Positions 29,689 through 37,229 of a stretch of 37,229 nucleotides of DNA are shown piece after piece (position 1 is the stretch's first letter; each line of letters opens with the position of its first letter). The translations under genes were made by a program, and so were the position numbers. The stretch is from positions 1 to 37,229 of the forward strand of contig JAGGYH010000075.1 of NCBI GenBank assembly GCA_021162615.1, written 5' to 3'. This stretch comes from Candidatus Aminicenantota bacterium. GTDB lineage: Bacteria; Acidobacteriota; Aminicenantia; Aminicenantales; Aminicenantaceae. The notes under the pieces were generated by a model. That model was given only the letters and a program-made list of their open reading frames with translations. It searched no databases and was not told where the DNA came from.

Positions 29689-30854
29689 TTTCTGTCCGAG
29701 GACTCAAGAACAAGAGGATGTTTTAAATAATAGACCAAAACCACCACTCCCATCAAAGCGATCAGAAGAAAAGGCGCATTGATCCCAAAAAGGTCTGAAA
29801 GGAAACCTGATATAAGGCTTATGAGAGCGCCTCCAAGCATTTGGATGTTGGCATATAAACTAAAAACGATATCCTGGTCATGGTGATTTGCTGATAATCC
29901 AGTAAATGACTGGAGGGCCGGGAAAATCAAAAACAAAAAGGAACCGGAAAAAAGAAGGCTTAAAAGGGCCATTTCCTGAACAGGGCTGATCCAGAGAATA
30001 AAGGAAAAAAGCGTTGTTCCGGCCATGCAAATAAAGCAAAGCCGCCCCCGGCCTAATTTTCTTGACAAGATTCCGAAAATATACGGCATTAAAGTGCCGA
30101 AAGAAATCCACAGGGCCATGGATATGCCTGTTTTTGCCAGAGGAATATGGAATTTATGATGAAGAAGCGAAGGGGCATAATAAACCGTTACGGTCCAGCA
30201 GCCACCTCCGAAAAAAATACCCAAAACATACTTTTTCATGCTGGTCAGAGACTTTAACCACAGAGACAAATCAGGTTTTCTGTATGTAGCTTTGAGAGCT
30301 GAAATCTTTCTCACGGATAAAAAGCTGACCATTCCAAGCAAAAATACGGCGCCAGCCCAAATGTAAAGTGGAAATCTCCAGTTCCAGGTTTGGGCAAGAT
30401 ATCCAACGGAAATAAAGGCCACAAACACACCGAAATTTCCAGATCCGCTTTGAATACCCATAGCTGAATCAAGGGCGCTTTCCGGACGAGACCGGGATAT
30501 TGCTGCGACTCCCAGGGGATGATAAAAACTTAAAAAGACTCTCATGGAGACATAAAATACCAGAAGAAGCAGAAATGATTGAGAAAATGTCAATAAAAAG
30601 ATAAAGAGGGAAATGCCGCAAATGCTTATGGCAAGCATTGCCTTATAGGATAAGTTGGTTGAGTAATTAACGATGAGAATCTGAAAAAGGAATGTGACAA
30701 AAAGGCCCAGATAGGAGAGTATCCCTATTTGTGAGTAGTTTGTGATAATAAATCCTTTGCTGTAGAGAAGGGGAAACAGCATGGGAATGGCTACGGATGA
30801 AGCATCATTTATGAAATGAAAAAGAGATGCAGAAAAGAGGACTTTGTTTCTCAT
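29685..30854 (-). CDS. Major facilitator superfamily transporter (fosmidomycin-resistance-like)
   Basis: About 12 hydrophobic helices; FHFINDASSVAIPMLFPLLYS start typical of Fsr-like MFS proteins. Confidence 0.75.
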   Translation of the reverse strand: MRNKVLFSASLFHFINDASSVAIPMLFPLLYSKGFIITNYSQIGILSYLGLFVTFLFQILIVNYSTNLSYKAMLAISICGISLFIFLLTFSQSFLLLLVFYVSMRVFLSFYHPLGVAAISRSRPESALDSAMGIQSGSGNFGVFVAFISVGYLAQTWNWRFPLYIWAGAVFLLGMVSFLSVRKISALKATYRKPDLSLWLKSLTSMKKYVLGIFFGGGCWTVTVYYAPSLLHHKFHIPLAKTGISMALWISFGTLMPYIFGILSRKLGRGRLCFICMAGTTLFSFILWISPVQEMALLSLLFSGSFLFLIFPALQSFTGLSANHHDQDIVFSLYANIQMLGGALISLISGFLSDLFGINAPFLLIALMGVVVLVYYLKHPLVLESSDRN

Positions 30855-30958
30855 GGTATGGAAAAAATTCTTATACTAAACTATGAATGGCCTGTCAAAC
30901 CTGGATTGAAAATAAAAATCAAATAAAGTAATTTGGTAACAGAAAGGAGGTTAAGAAT

Positions 30959-32047
30959 ATGACTCACAGTATAACTCGAAGAAAATTCATTAAGACTGGG
31001 ATAAGTCTCAGTGCTGCTTCATTCATTCCGGGAACAAAAAAAATAATCCCTCCGGAAAAAGACCGGAGCCGTCCAGTTGTCATATCCAGCAGGAACGGGT
31101 TGAGAGCTACAGAAAAAGCCATGAAAATGATTTCCGAGGGAAGCGATTCCCTTGATGCCGTGATAACTGGCGTGAATATTATTGAAGACGATCCAGAGGA
31201 CATATCGGTCGGGTACGGAGGGCTTCCTAATGAAGATGGAGTGGTTGAACTGGATTCATCTGTTATGCACGGCCCTACTCATAATGCAGGAGCTGTGGCA
31301 GGCCTGAGAAACATAAAGAATCCATCAAAGGTCGCCAAACTGGTTATGGAAAGGACTGCTCATGCCCTTCTTGTAGGGGAAGGAGCGCTTCGGTTTGCTA
31401 AAAGCCATGGTTTTAAAGAGGAAAATCTTCTCACTGATAGGTCGAGAAAAATATGGCTGAAAAGAAAAGAGATGCTTTCGGATTCGGATTTCTGGCTGCC
31501 ATCAGCATCTGAAAAAATAGATCCTGACCTGCGTGCAGCTCTGGATTCTCATGGAACCATAAACTGCTGTGCCTTAGATGCAAAAGGAGACCTGGCCGGT
31601 GTTACGACCACAAGCGGTTTTTTCTTTAAAATACCAGGAAGAGTAGGCGACTCACCGATCATAGGAGCCGGCTTGTATGTAGATAATGACATAGGCGCTG
31701 CCGGGTCCACAGGGCTTGGGGAAGCAAATATCCTCACATGCGGAAGCAATGCGGTCGTTGAGTTCATGCGTAAGGGGCATTCCCCTGAGGAAGCATGTAT
31801 AAAAACACTTGTAAGGATATCTGAAAAAGCAAAGCTATGGCCGAGATATCTGGACGAGAACGGACATCCGGCTTTTGATTTGAATTTTTATGCCATTAAT
31901 AAAAAGGGTGAATACGGAGCCGCTTCCCTATGGAAAGGAAGGCGGTTTGCTGTTCACAACGGCAAAGAAAACATACTCAGAGAATGCGCTTTCCTTTATA
32001 AAAAAGAGAGACCTGTTAGTGCCTTCTCCAGCGGCCTCTACGTTTGA
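30959..32047 (+). CDS. Tat-exported Ntn-hydrolase: N4-(beta-N-acetylglucosaminyl)-L-asparaginase / isoaspartyl peptidase family
   Basis: Twin-arginine signal ITRRKFIKTGISLSAASFIPG; HGTINCCALDAKGDLAGVTTTSG (Thr nucleophile), GRVGDSPIIGAGLYVDNDIGAAGSTGLGE. Confidence 0.85.
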   Translation: MTHSITRRKFIKTGISLSAASFIPGTKKIIPPEKDRSRPVVISSRNGLRATEKAMKMISEGSDSLDAVITGVNIIEDDPEDISVGYGGLPNEDGVVELDSSVMHGPTHNAGAVAGLRNIKNPSKVAKLVMERTAHALLVGEGALRFAKSHGFKEENLLTDRSRKIWLKRKEMLSDSDFWLPSASEKIDPDLRAALDSHGTINCCALDAKGDLAGVTTTSGFFFKIPGRVGDSPIIGAGLYVDNDIGAAGSTGLGEANILTCGSNAVVEFMRKGHSPEEACIKTLVRISEKAKLWPRYLDENGHPAFDLNFYAINKKGEYGAASLWKGRRFAVHNGKENILRECAFLYKKERPVSAFSSGLYV

Positions 32048-32091
32048 CCCAGTGTCCGGAGACCCATTTTTTTTATCTTTAACAATGGCTA

Positions 32092-32733
32092 TCATTCCTG
32101 ATATTCCACAATAAACACCTCGAGTCCCTGTTTCTGTAGACTCTTAGCTGTTTTGAGAGCGTCGCTTCTGGAATCAAAAGATAATCTGACTCTGTAATAC
32201 ACTCTGTTTGGTGTTTTGAATTGTGATATATAGACATTATTGTATTTTTTGTCCAATCTTGACTTCAAGGCCTCAGCATTCTCTTTGACTACAAACGCTC
32301 CTACCTGGACCGCAAACCTCTGCCCATCCGCATCAACGGAAATATCAGAGAGGATCTCAATGCGGACAGGCACAACACCTGTGCCGACCATACCCAGGAC
32401 CTTTGCCGCAGCATAAGAAAGGTCGATCACTCTTCCCCTAATAAAAGGGCCCCTGTCGTTTATCCTTACTTTCACTGACCTGCCGTTGTCAAGATTTGTG
32501 ACCATAACATAGGTTCCGAAAGGAAGGCTCTTGTGAGCAGCGGTCATATCATACATGTCAAAGACTTCTTGACTGGAGGTGGTCTTTCCATGGAAATGGG
32601 GTCCGTACCAGGAAGCTTGGCCTGTTATGACAGCAGGAGTGGTTTTGTACTGATTCCGGCTGCAGGAAGAGAAAAAAATCATTACCACAGCAAAAAGCAT
32701 AAAAACAAACTGAGTCTTCCCTCTATGGTTCAT
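32092..32733 (-). CDS. rlpA: RlpA-like septal lipoprotein/lytic transglycosylase with SPOR domain
   Basis: [60 protein letters not shown]...[11 protein letters not shown]-terminal FAVQVGAF...YRVRLSF. Confidence 0.9.
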   Translation of the reverse strand: MNHRGKTQFVFMLFAVVMIFFSSCSRNQYKTTPAVITGQASWYGPHFHGKTTSSQEVFDMYDMTAAHKSLPFGTYVMVTNLDNGRSVKVRINDRGPFIRGRVIDLSYAAAKVLGMVGTGVVPVRIEILSDISVDADGQRFAVQVGAFVVKENAEALKSRLDKKYNNVYISQFKTPNRVYYRVRLSFDSRSDALKTAKSLQKQGLEVFIVEYQE

Positions 32734-32804
32734 GACTGTAACTAGTCTTGCAAAATATTATGTCTGAATCAATCACCTTTTGAGATGAAATTTAGTTCAA
32801 AGAG

Positions 32805-33536
32805 TTATAAATGCTTGATCAAATTTTTTTTGAGGATGAGAAAGGCATCCTCCGGATCTGAAGAGAAATGAAACAGGTCCAGGTCTTTTCTTGAGATTGT
32901 CTTGTATTTGACCAGAGCCTCAAAATCAACGATCTCTCTCCAGTATTTTTCTCCATAAAGCATTATATAAATATCATCTTTGCATATTTTCTCAGTCTGC
33001 ACGAGAGTCAAAATTTCAAATATTTCATCAAGTGTTCCAAAGCCGCCCGGAAAAGCAATGATCGCCCTGGCTTTGTATGCCAGCCAAAACTTGCGCATAA
33101 AAAAATAGTGAAATTCAAAGCCAAGTTCAGGAGAAATATAAAGATTTGGATGCTGTTCTTTGGGGAGAGATATGTTCATACCAATCGATTTTCCTCCGGC
33201 CTTGGATGCGCCTTTATTAGCTGCTTCCATAAATCCGCCTCCCCCTCCGGTACAGATAACAAAATTTTTGCCATTTTTCTTTAAGTCAATGGCCCATTTG
33301 GCAAGTTTAAAAGCCAGTTCTTCAGCTTCCTTGTAATAGGGAATAAGTTTGGAATCACTGTTTTTCGGATTTATTCTGGCGGATCCAAAGAAAAGGACTG
33401 TGTTGTTGATCTTAAAATCCCTGAGCCTTTTTAAAGGTTCCAGGTATTCACTTAAGATCCTTATGACTCTAGCCTCCCTGGAGATTAAAAATTCCAGATT
33501 TTTGTATGCTTTTACTGGAAGTTTATGTTTTTTCAT
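32805..33536 (-). CDS. LOG-family (TIGR00730-like) Rossmann-fold protein, putative nucleoside-5'-monophosphate phosphoribohydrolase
   Basis: ICTGGGGGFMEAANKGASKAGGKSIGMNI and FPGGFGTLDEIFEILTLVQT. Confidence 0.85.
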   Translation of the reverse strand: MKKHKLPVKAYKNLEFLISREARVIRILSEYLEPLKRLRDFKINNTVLFFGSARINPKNSDSKLIPYYKEAEELAFKLAKWAIDLKKNGKNFVICTGGGGGFMEAANKGASKAGGKSIGMNISLPKEQHPNLYISPELGFEFHYFFMRKFWLAYKARAIIAFPGGFGTLDEIFEILTLVQTEKICKDDIYIMLYGEKYWREIVDFEALVKYKTISRKDLDLFHFSSDPEDAFLILKKNLIKHL

Positions 33537-33572
33537 TATGTTTTTATTCTACATAAAAATTGACTATTAATA

Positions 33573-33599
33573 AACCTGGATGATGAACGAGTCGAGGTT
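33573..33599 (-). repeat. 27-bp imperfect palindromic intergenic repeat, copy 5
   Basis: aacctggatgatgaacgagtcgaggtt; one substitution relative to copy 2. Confidence 0.85.
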
Positions 33600-33652
33600 G
33601 ATATCTCACTAGAACTGTGATATTTTTTTACACAAATACACATTAAAAGAAA

Positions 33653-34378
33653 ATGAACGATAACACAAGAGCGATTAAAAATTTGCCGTATCCGGGAAGA
33701 ATAATCATAGTTGGGAAGGATTGTTCGGATCGCCATGTCATTGTTCTTTATGCAGTGACAGGCCGCTCTTCCTCCAGCCAAGCAAGGAAAATAGAGTATT
33801 CCAAGGGAAAGATATTTGTAAAGCCTGCGGATGAGGAAGAGCTTCGAAAAGGGGACAGAGACCTTCTCATATATCCTGCCATTCAAATCAGCACAGGGAT
33901 AGCAGTCAGCAATGGGAAACAAACCGATGACATTTATAAGAATCTGAATATCTCATGCAGTCCTGTTCATGTTTTGTCAGAATCTTTAGAACCCTGGGAT
34001 TATGAGCCGGATGCCCCTAGCTTTACGCCTAGAATAAGCGGGTGTGTGCTCAATGGCAAGAAAGCAGCACTGAGCATCATAAAAAGGGCTGAAAACAATG
34101 GTTCGATAAAAAATTTTTTTGAGTTTCCTTTAATTCCGGGAAAAGGGAGATATATTGCAACTTATGAAGGCAAAAAAACAGACCCGCTGCCGTCTTTTAA
34201 GGGTGAACCTGTGCCCATAGACCTTCCCTTCAAAAATGCTGATAAAACAGCCCAGTCTGTCTATCACTTCTTAAGGCCGGGCACGAATCAAATTGACTTC
34301 AGAGTGGCTCTGGCATGTGTTTTTTACCAACTACCGGAATTTAAAAAAAGCCATGTCGCTATCATAAACAGACAATAA
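33653..34378 (+). CDS. purO: IMP cyclohydrolase, archaeal PurO-type
   Basis: PGRIIIVGKD...VLYAVTGRSSSSQARK, AIQISTGIAVSNGKQTDDIYKNL, DYEPDAPSFTPRISGCVLNGKKAALSIIKR, GRYIATYEG resemble archaeal PurO. Confidence 0.82.
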   Translation: MNDNTRAIKNLPYPGRIIIVGKDCSDRHVIVLYAVTGRSSSSQARKIEYSKGKIFVKPADEEELRKGDRDLLIYPAIQISTGIAVSNGKQTDDIYKNLNISCSPVHVLSESLEPWDYEPDAPSFTPRISGCVLNGKKAALSIIKRAENNGSIKNFFEFPLIPGKGRYIATYEGKKTDPLPSFKGEPVPIDLPFKNADKTAQSVYHFLRPGTNQIDFRVALACVFYQLPEFKKSHVAIINRQ

Positions 34379-34393
34379 AGGAGTGGATAAGAG

Positions 34394-35473
34394 ATGGAAA
34401 AATTCGATAAACAAACCAGAGAGCAGTACAGAACAAAAGTGAAAGAGGGTTTTCCGGATAGAATAAAAGTGGGGGACACCTTTTTCATAAAAAAAGAGTC
34501 CATGAGATACGGAGAAAACCCGGGATATCCGGCTGCTTTTTATCAGGAACAGGGAGCATCGGGCCCCAACATGTCCACGCTGGAGATACTTAAAGAGGGC
34601 ACAAAAGGCTTGAGTTATATTAATGTGGGTGATATGGATCTGGGCCAGCGGCTGGTCAGAAAACTCTCATCCATATATAAGGACAAAAAAATATGTGCGC
34701 TCATCAAACATGAAATGCCGAGTGGAGTGGCATTGGGAGACGAACCAGAAGAGGTTTATACAAAAGCATGGAAATGCGATCCTTTATCTAATTTCGGAAG
34801 TGTTGATGTTTTCAGTTACACTGTGACTGAAAAACTAGCTGAAATCATAATCGAAAAAGGAAGAGTCATTGAAGTCGTGTACGCTCCCGATTTCACAGAA
34901 AAAGCACTGGAGGTCCTCTCAACCAGAAAACCTCTTAGAATCGTTAAAATGGGGACTTCCTTATATGAACCCAGTATGGACAATGATACTGAATTCAAGC
35001 GGGTGGCAGGCGGCCTTCTTGTCCAGAAGAGATTTGACTCAAGGATAGTATCCGGAGATCAATTGGAAGTGGTCTCTAAAAGAAAAGCGACAGCAGATGA
35101 GATAGACGCTGCTGTTTTTAATTGGAATGTTGCCTGTTTCACAAGATCAAATGCTGTTGTCATAGGGAAAAAAGATAAAGTTCATGGCATCGGATCAGGG
35201 CAGAGAAGCAGGATTGATGCAGCAGAAGATGCCGTCAGGCTTTCAAAAAGAGGTTATGGTCCGGATCAGTGTGTTCTTGCATCCGATGCATTCATGCCAT
35301 TTCCTGATGTCGTGGAGCTCGCAGCGAAAAGCGGTATAACAGCTATTGTTTTTCCACTCGGTTCTGTGAACGATAAACTTGTTATTGAGAAGGCAGATGA
35401 ACTCGGCCTGTCAATGATTGCCACAAAAAGCCCTGACCGGACTGACAGTGAACGATGCTTTCTTCATCGATAG
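34394..35473 (+). CDS. Stand-alone AICAR formyltransferase (PurH C-terminal domain homolog lacking the cyclohydrolase domain)
   Basis: MRYGENPGYPAAFYQ, ALIKHEMPSGVALGD, AWKCDPLSNFGSVDVFS, KVHGIGSGQRSRIDAAEDAV, ASDAFMPFPDVVELAAKSGITAIVFPLGSVNDKLVIEKADELGLSMIAT. Confidence 0.88.
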   Translation: MEKFDKQTREQYRTKVKEGFPDRIKVGDTFFIKKESMRYGENPGYPAAFYQEQGASGPNMSTLEILKEGTKGLSYINVGDMDLGQRLVRKLSSIYKDKKICALIKHEMPSGVALGDEPEEVYTKAWKCDPLSNFGSVDVFSYTVTEKLAEIIIEKGRVIEVVYAPDFTEKALEVLSTRKPLRIVKMGTSLYEPSMDNDTEFKRVAGGLLVQKRFDSRIVSGDQLEVVSKRKATADEIDAAVFNWNVACFTRSNAVVIGKKDKVHGIGSGQRSRIDAAEDAVRLSKRGYGPDQCVLASDAFMPFPDVVELAAKSGITAIVFPLGSVNDKLVIEKADELGLSMIATKSPDRTDSERCFLHR

Positions 35474-35482
35474 CCTCTATCC

Positions 35483-35671
35483 TGAAAATCAGGTATGGCC
35501 TGTGCTCCATTCAGATTTTTAACGCCATTCTTCTTCGTTTTTCTCGGCTCCTGCTTAACTCCCCCCGTTCGTGGGTCAGACATACTCGTCGCCCGGCTTT
35601 ACCGGGTTCCCTCGAAAAACCTCATCCGAAGGCTAAATCTTCAATGTCGCCGCGTCCACACCTGATTTTCA
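35483..35671 (+). repeat. Dispersed ~189-bp element, copy B (complete), with 16-bp terminal inverted repeats
   Basis: TGAAAATCAGGTATGG ... CCACACCTGATTTTCA (15/16 inverted match). Internal hairpin CCCGG-CTTTA-CCGGG at 35592-35606. Aligns gap-free to 1-186. Confidence 0.88.
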
Positions 35672-35683
35672 CAAAGAATTCAG

Positions 35684-35710
35684 AACTTTGGCTCGTGAAA
35701 ATACCAGACT
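35684..35710 (+). repeat. Diverged relative of the 27-bp palindromic repeat, 12 nt after element copy B
   Basis: aactttggctcgtgaaaataccagact matches copy 1 at about 18/27 positions at the same 12-nt spacing seen after copy A. Confidence 0.5.
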
Positions 35711-35818
35711 GGAAAAATGCTTTAGATAAGGACTTGACTTAGAAAAGATTAAGTTTATAATTGACTCGTTCAATAGGATTTAACAGGAATTTTTTTTTAT
35801 AAATAATAAATATATAAG

Positions 35819-35844
35819 AAGAGGCATTATAAGGTATACCTCTT
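35819..35844. promoter_or_regulatory. 6-bp inverted repeat just upstream of the malic enzyme RBS
   Basis: AAGAGG-N14-CCTCTT ending about 18 nt before the ATG at 35863. Confidence 0.3.
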
Positions 35845-35862
35845 ACGAAAAGGAGCCATAAA

Positions 35863-37215
35863 ATGAGCAAAGAAGTTACGGTCGAACAGCTCCTGGCAAA
35901 GGCGGAAGCGCCTTCAAAGGATGCAATGAGATTACACCCTTTTTATAAAGGGAAAATCATGGTTCTACCAAAATGCAGGATCAGAGATTTCCATGATTTT
36001 GCAATCTGGTACACACCTGGGGTGGCCAGCCCCTGTAGAGAGATAGAAAAGGACATAGACAAAGCCTATGAACTGACGAATAAAGGAAATTTTGTCGCTG
36101 TTATATCTGATGGGACAAGGGTTCTAGGACTGGGCGATATCGGACCTGAGGCAGGTCTTCCTGTTATGGAAGGGAAAGCCCTTCTTTACAAATACTTAGG
36201 CGGAGTGGACGCTTTCCCCATAATGCTGGACACAAAAGATCCGAAAGAAATCATAAAAACGGTAAAAATACTCCAGCCGACATTCGGTGGCATCAATCTT
36301 GAAGACATGTCTCATCCGAAATGTTTTGAGATCCTGGATACACTCCGCGAGGAATGCCGGATTCCCATTTGGCATGATGACCAGCAGGGGACTGCCTGTG
36401 TCACAGTGGCTGGCCTCATAAACGCATTGAAAATTGTCAAAAAAGACATCAAAGACGTGAGAATCGCACTCATAGGAGCAGGCGCTGCTAATATAGCCAT
36501 AGCCCGGCTGATTATTACGGCCGGAGTCACAGCAGGCAACATCATTCAGGTCGATTCAAAGGGGATCCTTCATAGAGACCGTGAGGACAGAGAAACACTC
36601 AAAGAAAAGTATAAGGAAAAATGGCATATTTGCGAGATAACCAACAAGTGGGAAGTCAGAGGGGGCATTCCTGAAGCCATGAAAGACGCTGATGTGCTGA
36701 TTTCCGCATCCAAGTCCGGACCCGGTGTTATTAAGAAAGAATGGGTAGAAAGCATGGCGGACGATGCTATAGTTTTTGCTGCAGCCAATCCTATCCCGGA
36801 AATATGGCCGTGGGAAGCCAAAGAAGCCGGAGCAAGGATCGTTGCGACCGGTCGGTCGGATTTTCCTAACCAGGTTAATAATTCACTCGGATTTCCAGGA
36901 ATATTCCGAGGGACTCTTGATGTGAGAGCAAAGAAGATAACAGACGAGATGTGCATAGAAGCAGCCAAAGAACTTGCTCAGGTTGCAGAGGACAAAGGAC
37001 TCAATGAAGAATATATAATCCCTAATATGGACCAGTGGGAAGTCTTCCCGAGAGAAGCCGTAAGAGTCGGAACCAAGGCGATTGAACAGGGAGTCGCACG
37101 ATTAGATCTCCCCAAAGAAGAAAGATATGAAATAGCAGAAAAAACCATAAAGAAGGCCAGGGAAGAAGTCCAGCTATTGATGAAAGAAAACTACATTATC
37201 GATCCGGACAAGTAA
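35863..37215 (+). CDS. NAD(P)-dependent malic enzyme, short bacterial form without PTA domain
   Basis: [95 protein letters not shown]. Confidence 0.93.
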   Translation: MSKEVTVEQLLAKAEAPSKDAMRLHPFYKGKIMVLPKCRIRDFHDFAIWYTPGVASPCREIEKDIDKAYELTNKGNFVAVISDGTRVLGLGDIGPEAGLPVMEGKALLYKYLGGVDAFPIMLDTKDPKEIIKTVKILQPTFGGINLEDMSHPKCFEILDTLREECRIPIWHDDQQGTACVTVAGLINALKIVKKDIKDVRIALIGAGAANIAIARLIITAGVTAGNIIQVDSKGILHRDREDRETLKEKYKEKWHICEITNKWEVRGGIPEAMKDADVLISASKSGPGVIKKEWVESMADDAIVFAAANPIPEIWPWEAKEAGARIVATGRSDFPNQVNNSLGFPGIFRGTLDVRAKKITDEMCIEAAKELAQVAEDKGLNEEYIIPNMDQWEVFPREAVRVGTKAIEQGVARLDLPKEERYEIAEKTIKKAREEVQLLMKENYIIDPDK

Positions 37216-37229
37216 GCTACAAAGAGAAA

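Noticed and set aside
199-33599. Interpretation of the 27-bp palindromes as rho-independent terminators
   Set aside because: Stems are short and AT-rich, no consistent T-tract follows, and some copies lie just upstream of start codons instead of after stop codons.
33536-33922. 128-aa minus-strand ORF opposite the purO start
   Set aside because: Overlaps purO and the repeat antisense; no recognisable motif.
35455-35742. 95-aa ORF covering element copy B; the same frame is also open through copy A
   Set aside because: Substitutions between copies by codon position are roughly flat (about 6/7/10 by eye) with many non-conservative changes. The TIR and hairpin structure explains the conservation better. 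No recognisable domain.
1-37229. CRISPR array, tRNA/rRNA genes, prophage or integron
   Set aside because: No regularly spaced direct repeats, no recognisable tRNA/rRNA sequence and no integrase, transposase or phage proteins in the ORF set.

Overview
This window is a gene-dense bacterial chromosomal segment with about 33 supported protein-coding genes. I saw no rRNA, tRNA, CRISPR array, phage or transposase gene. Most genes are housekeeping or central metabolism: metK-ahcY; sat-cysC sulfate activation; a rimO-pgpA-cinA-thpR-plsY-gpsA-TPR operon; asnS; an aminotransferase-serA-cysteine desulfurase operon; an archaeal-type purO plus stand-alone AICAR transformylase; and malic enzyme. The window also has a secreted or Tat-exported hydrolase/PLP-enzyme region at 25.9-32.0 kb, paired M16 peptidase-like proteins, a nucleotide-translocase-like carrier with a HEAT-like tail, and split partner-switching regulators. 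The least explained signal is non-coding. A roughly 189-bp element with terminal inverted repeats occurs in direct orientation at both ends of the window (about 1-186 and 35483-35671). The copies differ by substitutions only, and some changes are compensatory in predicted stems. Twelve nt after each copy is a 27-bp imperfect palindrome (AACCTCGACTTGTTCATCATCCAGGTT-like; diverged at the right-hand site), which also occurs alone in several other intergenic spaces. Gene calls rest on reading the translated ORFs and recalled family motifs; no database search was run. The host resembles an uncultivated Acidobacteriota/Aminicenantes-like bacterium, but that is a weak guess.
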